DNA of 64,000 bases, taken from positions 310,001-374,000 of the forward strand of contig RSEE01000027.1 in assembly GCA_003971905.1 (NCBI GenBank), read 5' to 3'. Source of the DNA: Moniliella sp. 'wahieum'. Taxonomy: Eukaryota; Basidiomycota; Moniliellomycetes; Moniliellales; Moniliellaceae. Positions within the stretch are counted from its first letter, which is position 1. Each line of letters starts with the position of its first letter. A program made the translations under genes and the position numbers. The notes under the pieces are model-generated. The model was not told the DNA's origin. It did not search any database and saw only the letters and a program-made list of their open reading frames with translations. Shown one piece after another: positions 56,904 through 64,000 of this stretch.

Positions 56904-58334
56904 AGGTAGCACATGTGTTTGTACGCCTCTGACACGATGCATGACATCCTGCATCACCCGTCGTGCAGATCGCGAGTGGCTTCCTGGAGGCTGTTACCAG
57001 GGGGCGTGTTGCGCGGGAATAGGGCGTGGGGGTGAAGCTTGAAGGGTTGAACGTAACGTTGACATTATGGCGACAGGGGGGTGCACATGTCTGACCGGCG
57101 CGGCCCCAGACAGACTCAGTTCTGAGCGCAGGTCGGCGAGCTCAGCCGGAACGGTGAGGCTCAGCGGAGGTGGCCAGGTCCCAGACCAACGTCCAACTCG
57201 CCTCGGGCAGGGGGGAGGCGTGAGCGCGTGAGCCTCCCAACCCACAGACGGCGGGCGGGGGGTTCTACCCTGGGTACCCCTGTCGGGGGATCATATATCC
57301 CCTTGGTCCGTGTCGGGCTGCCTGTCGAACCGGCGGGGCTACTAATCGATCAAGCTTCACTTATTACCTGTCGCTTTCCTGCCTGCCCTCGGCAGGCATG
57401 CCTGGCCGCAAAAGCTAAACGAAGCGTACCCGATTACTAGTGCCAGCGTAGAATCCCTCGCTCCCCGCTTGCACCGGTGCCGCAGGTCCAAAGCGAAGCC
57501 TCGTGGTCTCTCGCACGCGCCACTGTCTGATTCATGATCGTTTCCCGTTTCCCTTGTTTCCCGTTCACCGCCTATCGCGTAGCCCAGATTTGGAGAGCGC
57601 ATCTCGTCGGTCAGTCCTACATACAAACAATTAAGCCTTCGATCCACGCTTGGGTGTGTGGCCACTACCGTAGTCTCAAGTCACTAGTTACTACTCGCTC
57701 GTCATTCTCACACGACATAGGGGGACGAACCAAGGGACATGAAGCATGAATATTGAATGTTAATGAACAGGTATCAGATCTCAGAGCCCCATGCAGCCCC
57801 GCCCCGCGGCGCGAGGAGGACCAAGCTTCAAGCTCCAAGGCGGATGGTCGAGCAACCCTGAGAGAGGGGCCGGGAAAAAGACAAAGTGGTAGAGCTGGGG
57901 GAAGGGGGAGGGGAAGTACAACAATGTTTTCGGCGATCGCAACAAGGGACTGAGAGCCCGGATTGAAGCGAGGTTGTCAGTCCCAGGGCTGAGGCCTGGG
58001 GCCTGAGGGCCGGGGGGATGCGATGTCCAGCTGGCAGGTTGACCAAGCAGGGGCCCACACGAGCGCTGGCCGAAGCGGCCGTGGAAGAGGAAGAGGAAAA
58101 GAGGCAAAAAGGATCCGTGTCCCCTGCCTGGCTGGCGGGGACCGGTTTCATGGCTTCTGGGGTCCAACAGTTGCCCTAACGAGAGACACTCCATGTGTCG
58201 AACAAGGAAAGGAAGGCCAAGGATGAGCGATTGCAGACCGAGAGATGGAGCGTATGGAATGAAGGAGGAAAGGAAAGGGAACGAAAGGATGGAAAACAGT
58301 AGGGGTGACGAGGAAAGGGGCAGGCAAACATCGA

Positions 58335-59632
58335 TCAGGGAAGGTGTTGATGCACATCCTGTACACCAAAGGGAGGAGGCCAAGGAGCAAGTTGCTGAGC
58401 ATGTGGCTCCACCGCCTCGTCCATCGTGCCGTTAAACCCAGCTGTACTGATCGCAACCCGTGCCTCTTCGGCCTTGACCCGCACCCCTTCTCGAACAAAG
58501 GCGTCCAAGCCATCCGAGATGCCCAAGCGGCGCAGACGCTCGCTCTCGAGCGCCACGTGCGGATCGTCCTCTGGGTACAGGGAAAAGGGTGACAAATCCG
58601 TCCCGTGGCGTATCTGGATCAATGAGGATGGCCAAGCTGGCGGATTCCGGGTGGGGCAGGCGTTCGCCCAGCGACATGATGGATTGGATCATGTGCTGGC
58701 GTAGCGTTGGAGGCCAGCCACCGGCCACAGAGGCACTGTCCACGGTACCTGCCACAGGCAGGCGCGAGCACGCTTGGATGTACACAAACGTCTTCTCCTC
58801 CAAGCCATCTTCCGGTTGATCTTGCTCCAGCTGGGCGCGCACGTCAGCCAAGTCGGATTCGGCCAGACCCGTGACGTTAAACACGGGCACAGCGAGCGAA
58901 AAGAGCATATCCTCATTCGCCGGCGCATTGGCGCACCAACTCGCCTCGTCTTGAGTCTGGTTGGTCTGGACGAAGAGGGCATCGAGGGTATGAAGGCGAC
59001 GCTGGTGCCTATAGAGCGGCCCAGTGTTGATGGGTTCGTCGTCACTGGACAACTCTGTGATGCAAAAGAGGGTGAGTAACGTGCGCAAAAGGGTGGTTCG
59101 AGAGGGTTTAGGGGTTTCGGGGTTTCGGTGGGGGGGGGGGAGGGTTCTTACCCGCTTCGCTTTCTTCGTCTGCATCCAAGTCGGCGAGCCAACGACAATA
59201 CGCCGGCGGATCAAGCCATCTTTATCGGGGACAAAGATGGATTGACCTAGAAGAGCGCGGACATCCTGATCGGGGGGGGCGGGAAGGTGGCGAATGGACC
59301 CATTGTCGAGGCGATAGGGTCGCTGGGCAGAGGTGGAGGCCAAGAGAGATGCGGGGGAGGGCAGCCAATCGTCGTCGTCGTCGTCGTCTTCCTCGTCTTC
59401 CTCGCCTTCGCTCCAGAGAGTATCGAGGGGCACGTCATCGAGCACGGCGCTGTCGAGGGTGTGGTCGGAGGAGCTGGCGTGAGCATGGAGGCTGGCGCCG
59501 ACACACGCGCGTGAGCAGGCCAATGGGAAGTCTAGTGGCAGGGTAAGCAGCCGAGCACAGCATGAGGACGATGAGAGTAGGTGGCTGAGAGTGAGCGCTG
59601 GGCGGGAGGAGGAGGAGATACGCACCAGACAT
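58335..59632 (-). CDS. Conserved-looking protein of unknown function
   Basis: I do not recognise the family. The likely start is ATG at 59632, but the first exon is unclear (a GTGCGT donor follows immediately). An acidic stretch (GEEDEEDDDDDDDW) precedes a block ALLGQSIFVPDKDGLIRRR. A 97-nt intron (59055-59151; GTAAGA/CATCACAG) restores ADLDADEESEAELSSDDEPI. The ordered part follows: GPLYRHQRRLHTLDALFVQT, SLAVPVFNVTGLAESDLADV, KTFVYIQACSRLPVAGTVDS, RQHMIQSIMSLGERLPHPES and ASLAILIDPDTPRDGFVTLF. After one break at about 58590 it continues DDPHVALESERLRRLGISDG and AFVREGVRVKAEEARVAIST, ending at 58335. Long stretches without stops and consistent splicing make it a real gene. Confidence 0.6.
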
Positions 59633-61424
59633 GATAGGGGTTAGGAGGCGGATACGGAGGGACGGATGGGGACGGGGACAAGGATGTTGCGACGGGGGGC
59701 GGGCTGGGAGGGCCGGACAAGCAGTCAGCACCCACCACACAGGCGGCACCAGGTGGAGGCGGGGAGGGCCGGTGGGGGTGGGGGGGAGGGAGGGCAGGCC
59801 AGCGAGAAGAAGAAGGAGGGGCGGCCAGGAACAGGTGTTGGTTGGTACGTGGCGGGGGTGCTGGTTATCGGAGGCGGCGTGAGGAGGAAGCGGCAGAGGC
59901 GAGGAGGCGCGGCACAGCGCTGCTGCTGGCTTCGGGGATGCGCTGGGAGGCGGGGTATGTATGGCTGACTCTGGGGCACGCAGCGGACATACTCGCTCTG
60001 CCATCGATGATCGCCGCTGCCTGGCGTCTCGAGAGGACGCGTGTGACTGGGACGAGTGACTAGCGTGTGATGCATGCTGGGGCGTGTGCCCTGCCGTGCC
60101 ACGGGCAAGGCGGTCGGTGCAACTGCCCCTATTGTCCGGGGATGGGTGAGAGGCGATGCATGAGGTGCATGGCTCCAGTGGCTGGGGGGCGCGGGGGCAT
60201 TTGCATTAGCCGCGCAGCAGATACCAGAGTGGCATCGCGTCCGAGTGGTGCGGAGCAGATTGCATGGCCGAAGCAGGGCTGATGCAATGCGGAGGCGCCT
60301 GCTGATACGGATGCCCATCGCAACCCACAGGGTACCCGCCGCACAGAAGCGCTTCGGTGCGCAGCAACTAGGCTAGCAGCCGCTCCTGTCCCAGCACCCC
60401 CTCGCATATGTCCACACGTGCCACACATCCCTGTCTTCGCCAACCAGCATCGCAACGGCCGACAGGGGGGGCGTGGGTGCCCAGCATGCTGCCTCCCAAC
60501 AGCACATCCGGCATCCCTGCGCACCATCTCGTTAGTACGCACTCACGCAGCCCTACGGGAGGAAGAAAACAGGAGGAAAAGGGGCATGCGCCACTGCACT
60601 GTCCCAGTGCCACTCCAACACCCCGCTCATGCGCTCATGGCGCTGACGCACTGATGCATGATGCCAGCCGCACCGGTGCGCGCACGTGATGAGGAACGAA
60701 TGACTCGTACACGCAGCCGCAGAACTGAGACGCAGTGTTATACTTTTCAGTGGAAGAGCTTAAAGCTTCCGGCCATGCCCACGTTTGCTTGCCGATGGCT
60801 GGGATGAAGGTACGGCCATGGCAAAAAAGGAAGCACCTAGAATGGGTCAGAGTCCAGTCCAGACCTGACTTTCTTTTGGATCCGCCGGCGTAGCACATCA
60901 ACCCGGTCTACCAGAGCCACCCCCCCCGCAGCACACCCGTCGCAGAATTATACAGGAAGGCGGATTTGAACTTCGTGACCGGGGCGCGTCGATAGAAGGT
61001 GGACCACAAGCTGGTTATACGTCCTGTGTTGACCACCAGTGGTCTAGAGCCCATCGGCCTTCAGTGACACGTGGCCCGATGCACACAGTGCACCGGGGCA
61101 GTGAGTTCCGGACCTTCCACGGGTTTCCACTGGCCTCCAGGCCAGGAGCCTATCAAGGCCCATAGCTCTAGCTCTCCTTAGCTCTTGAATGCCATCTCCA
61201 TCCACCATCGCCAGCATCGCTAGCTTGGCCTGTGACATCCTGACGGGTTGATGAGCGCTGGGAACGGAGAATCGCGATGCAGTCCTGCGGACTGCTGTTA
61301 TCATGGAGGGTGTGCGTTTGTCCCAGCATGCGGGTCATTCCTTACGCAGGAGATGGAGAGGGGGAAGGATGAGGATCATATTCATCGAGTGGAAAGGAAG
61401 CGAAGTATATGGTACGAGGAGGCC

Positions 61425-61465
61425 CCGGGCCTACGGCCCGGTCAGCTGGGGCTTCGCCCCAGCTG
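61425..61465. repeat. Two adjacent perfect GC-rich hairpins
   Basis: 61425-61441 folds as CCGGGCC-TAC-GGCCCGG (7-bp stem, 3-base loop). One base on, 61443-61465 folds as a 10-bp perfect stem CAGCTGGGGC/GCCCCAGCTG with loop TTC. No terminator-type T run follows. The pair lies in a gene-free stretch. Confidence 0.85.
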
Positions 61466-61527
61466 CCGTTCCCCCTTCGCCACCACCGTATTAGCCACCG
61501 TTCCACCGTCGCCAACACCAACATAGA

Positions 61528-61636
61528 AATAATATAACTTAGGGATTCGTTCTGGCTGCAGGGGGCGTGGAAGGTGGCACGAGGCAGCTGATGTAAAAAG
61601 TGCACAGGGCGATTGGAGGAATAATATAACTTAGGA
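61528..61636. repeat. 16-base direct repeat AATAATATAACTTAGG
   Basis: Identical 16-base copies at 61528-61543 and 61621-61636. They are AT-rich against the GC-rich background. Confidence 0.8.
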
Positions 61637-62103
61637 TGACTCGGAGAAGAAGAGAACATGCGAGCTCAAGTCACATGGAGGGAAAGAGGGAGCACAATCC
61701 AATGGGGGGAAACAGGATCTAGAACAAATCAAGGCGGCCAGACAAAACTTGGTGACAAGAAAGAACGTGATCAAGTGAGTCTGATCCCGACACCTGGAGG
61801 GTATATACGTGCTTCGTCCGACGCGGAAGGTGTTTGCTCATAAACAGGTGATGGATGCAGTTTACCAAACCTTCATCGCAGCTATGGCACTCCGTCAAAC
61901 GCCAACGTCAGGATCGAACAGCTACCATTCACCATCATATAGGAAACTTTGCCCCCTCATTCTTCATTCACAAGGGGGGGAAGCGGGGGGGGGCATATAC
62001 ACAAAAAGGGCGATTGAAAAGCGATAGCGTACTACCCTCATAAGGGGATAGAAAACACTATTAGGGAACCCCAACAGACTTCATACGGCAGAGTCTGTTG
62101 AAT

Positions 62104-63601
62104 CTAATGGCAGCACAAAGGGCGAAGGTACACAGCAGTGTGGCGGGGTTTATTTATACGGAAAGAGGGCCTGAATGCTGAGAGGAAGAGAGGCGGGTCC
62201 GTAGGATCAGAATGTTCGGAAAGGCTTTCTTCGTGCGTATCCCATTCTTGTGTTGAAAAATGTTGGTTGATGTAGGGCAAGATGAAGTCCCCTCCTTTGT
62301 CCTGATGTGTGCTGAGAACATGGTTAATGCGGTCCACGCTCGCGTTGATCAGTTTGGCCTGATTGAGCAGGGGCGTGAGCAAGTTGTGCCGCTCCCTCGC
62401 TCGCACCTCGAGTTCCGCCCGTTTGTTGCTTCTTCCTCCTCTAGTTCACCAATGGCGACGTAGAGCCGGTTAAAGAGGGCTTCGTGGTCGGAGGGAATGG
62501 CAATTTTGCAAAATTGCGGGCGTTGCTCCCATGCCACTTCGACCTTGTTCAAGACAGCAGCAAGGTGTCTGTGTCCAGGCCGGACCAGGCGTGCAAGAGC
62601 AAAAAGGGGGGTAGACGAGTTGGAGGGTGGTTAGTGAACCAATTCTTTTCATCGCCAGCCAACCGAGCGCAGGAGAGAAGGAGAAGGAGGAAAGGAAGAT
62701 GTATAGTATAACGTACGCAATCCGCTTGACCGTCTTGATATTCGCGTCGTGGGCTGCAACCACTTTGGGTAACCCCCTCCACAATGGTCCTCGCTTAGCA
62801 ATCGCGTCACTCAGGCACGCCGCCTCTTGAGGGTCTGGCGGGGTGCCAGTTGGGTAATAAGAAGGGAAGGCATCTGGTTTTGGGGCAATCAAAAAAGCAG
62901 CCTCAATCAGATCGTCAGATGCCGACCAAAGATTGTGGTGGCCCATAGAAAGGGAGTCGACGACTCTCGACCTAAGTTTCGCGGTCCTATGAGTATCTTC
63001 TTTCAAACGAGAAATGTTTTGGTCCTTCTGGGCTCATGCAGGATCACAATCAGCAAAGAGAAAAGAAAGAGGAAAAGGCCCAGGTCAGTCTTGATGGCCC
63101 GTTGCGAACGAGGGCGGGGGGCGACTTACGATGCGGAGGTCGTTTTGAGCCGATGCCACCTCGAGTTTCAGAGAGTCAATTTGTTCGGCCAAGCGGTTGA
63201 TTCCTACGCCCCAGTATCTCGGCTGCAACGACACGCACGAGTGTACTGTGTGCTTCTTCCGGCACGAACTCGCTCGACAAGGATTGGTATATGCCGGAAT
63301 CGGTGTCATCGACATCAACCAAGGGCCGTAACCAAAATTCCGGAAGTGGCACCATCCTTAGGATTAAGGCCATGAAGTCAGGACGGATATAAGTTCCAGG
63401 GGAGGACAAATCGCTGGCGGCAGAATCGGAGTCCGGAGTAGTAACAGGGCCATCCTCGTTCAGTACTCCCACGGGCTTTTTTTTGGGGGGGGGGGGAGAT
63501 GGGGGGGGGGGGAAGCAAGGATGAGACGGGTGTTTATATACAGAATGGATTGATGCATGCATGCATGCTTCCTGGCACGTCCATTCGTTTTGTTCCATCT
63601 C
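62104..63601 (-). CDS. Coiled-coil protein of unknown function
   Basis: Unrecognised, but coding is well supported. Order on the minus strand: acidic/Ser region NEDGPVTTPDSDSAASDLSS; YIRPDFMALILRMVPLPEFW; RPLVDVDDTDSGIYQSLSSE; FVPEEAHSTLVRVVAAEILG; INRLAEQIDSLKLEVASAQN (coiled coil); an intron from a GTAAGT donor at about 63127 to a GAGCCCAG acceptor at about 63028; KDQNISRLKEDTHRTAKLRS; LWSASDDLIEAAFLIAPKPD; LPKVVAAHDANIKTVKRIA; an intron from a GTACGT donor at about 62716; LAAVLNKVEVAWEQRPQFCK; NRLYVAIGELEEEEATN; and RERHNLLTPLLNQAKLINAS with VDRINHVLSTHQDKGG. The heptad-like spacing suggests a rod or tether. The start is uncertain because G runs at 63485-63512 interrupt it. Confidence 0.55.
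63485..63512. repeat. Two 12-base G runs separated by AGAT
   Basis: T8 then G12-AGAT-G12 lies in the 5' part of the coiled-coil gene. These runs make the start of that gene unreliable. Confidence 0.9.
63533..63544 (-). promoter_or_regulatory. TATA box candidate (TATATAAA)
   Basis: The minus strand reads CTGTATATAAACACCC, a consensus TATATAAA. If used, transcription would begin about 30 bases on, just before the G/C runs, and the coiled-coil protein would start near 63480 or below rather than at 63601. Confidence 0.4.
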
Positions 63602-64000
63602 GGGGCGCCGAGAAGAGGATGCTGAGTCCCAGGATGGTTGGTGCGTTTGGGCCATCCTCTCCAAGGTCGCTTGAGTCTTCGCTGCGGAGGCCTAGGAGCT
63701 CCGCCGTTCTCCCGCTTCTGTGTGTCTCGCTTGCTCCGCAGCCACGGAGCAGTGGCGACTGGCTGCTCCCCGCTGTGGTGCGATTGCGTTGCACGGCATC
63801 ATGCTCGATCGTGGGCCCTGCCATCACAGAGATGCTGCTCCGGCAGGTGTCTTCCAACCGAGCTTCCCTTCGCTGCACGGAGGCGTTCCGTGGAAACGAA
63901 TAAGCATGCGGCAAAATAGAGAGAAGCAAATCCCAACACCATATAGCACGCCCTCTCTTCCACACATATATAGCCCCCCCCTCTCTCTGATCTATCCCCC
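63602..64000. other. Right end of the window
   Basis: Upstream sequence of the coiled-coil gene. A minus-strand frame (MAGPTIEHDAVQRNRTTAGS...) at about 63822-63534 could be an additional first exon but shows no splice support. A TATATATAG stretch near 63964-63973 and a C/T run close the window. Confidence 0.35.

Larger units (their letters stand above)
55245..58334. other. Intergenic region with tRNA-Pro and heptamer array
   Basis: Apart from tRNA-Pro, no gene is supported over 3 kb. It holds the GTGAAGC array at 56833-56903, AAGCTTGAAG at 57031, GAGGCTCAGC at about 57152, AAGCTTCAAGCTCC near 57822 and a CTGAGGCCTGGGGCC cluster at 57984-58013. Confidence 0.5.
59633..62103. other. Intergenic region with paired GC hairpins
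   Basis: No gene is firmly supported. Open frames at 59700-60320 are low-complexity shadows. Notable: a tRNA-like but non-folding stretch near 60950-61030, the hairpin pair at 61425-61465, and a 16-base direct repeat at 61528 and 61621. Confidence 0.5.

Noticed and set aside
57781-58383. 200-codon minus-strand open frame
   Set aside because: Low-complexity Leu/Ser/Pro frame over a purine-rich plus strand, with no motif or splice support. Treated as a shadow.
60945-61030. tRNA-like stretch on the minus strand (TTCAAATCC box and matching ends)
   Set aside because: The T stem does not pair and no anticodon arm can be drawn. At most a degenerate tRNA.
377-63601. Programmed +1 frameshifting as the cause of the frame breaks
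   Set aside because: Breaks occur at varied sites, in either direction, without a shared slippery codon or following stop, and at density differing between genes. Base error explains them better.

Overview
The window looks like nuclear DNA of a GC-rich fungus, most likely a basidiomycete. The genes are single, not in operons. Most carry short spliceosomal introns (about 50-115 nt, GTRNGT donors, CTAAC/CTGAC branch points, CAG/TAG acceptors). Three tRNA genes each hold an anticodon-loop intron, and the product set (IRE1, KRE6/SKN1, SEN34, TSR2, SUR2, OSH-type sterol carrier, SIP5, PHO88/SND3) is fungal. I cannot name the species.

Layout. 1-177: probable tail exon of an unknown gene. 377-3185 (+): IML2/TTC39-like protein. 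3722-6632 (-): SIP5-like RING protein. 7665-8425 (+): unrecognised small gene. 9481-10424 (+): PDX1-type pyruvate dehydrogenase subunit. 10581-11554 (-): PLP-dependent threonine/hydroxyaspartate dehydratase. 13204-15243 (+): KRE6/SKN1 beta-glucan synthesis protein. 15652-16517 (-): maltose O-acetyltransferase-like enzyme. 20073-21261 (+): zinc alcohol dehydrogenase. 23527-23626 (-): tRNA-Phe. 25482-26383 (+): secreted class 3 lipase. 27430-31538 (+): IRE1. 32045-34330 (-): OSH3-type oxysterol-binding protein. 34751-35726 (-): 6-phosphogluconolactonase. 36328-39693 (-): Gyp5-like TBC RabGAP. 39977-40648 (+): PHO88/SND3. 41053-41138 (+): tRNA-Gln. 41943-43079 (-): sphinganine C4-hydroxylase. 43810-45186 (+): SEN34. 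46249-49308 (-): large disordered protein. 51174-51947 (-): TSR2. 54360-55244 (+): HAD-type phosphatase. 55681-55780 (-): tRNA-Pro. 58335-59632 and 62104-63601 (-): two unrecognised proteins.

The genes do not form one pathway. Several touch the secretory route and lipids: IRE1 (unfolded protein response), SND3 (ER targeting), the Gyp5-like GAP (vesicle traffic), OSH3 (sterol/PI4P exchange), SUR2 (sphingolipids) and KRE6 (cell wall).

Two properties of the whole window matter to any reader. First, nearly every conserved gene is broken by single-base indels, mostly one base missing from a run, while protein similarity carries on across the break. This points to uncorrected sequencing or assembly error rather than a set of dead genes. 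CDS spans given here therefore include internal frame changes, and start and stop positions are best estimates. Second, the long intergenic stretches (up to 4 kb) are full of short palindromic or tandem words built on AAGCTT, AGGCCT, ACATGT/CACGTG, GTAACGC and GCTGAG-N-CTCAGC, plus long G or C runs and one pair of perfect GC-rich hairpins at 61425-61465. I found no reverse transcriptase, transposase, CRISPR array or rRNA.
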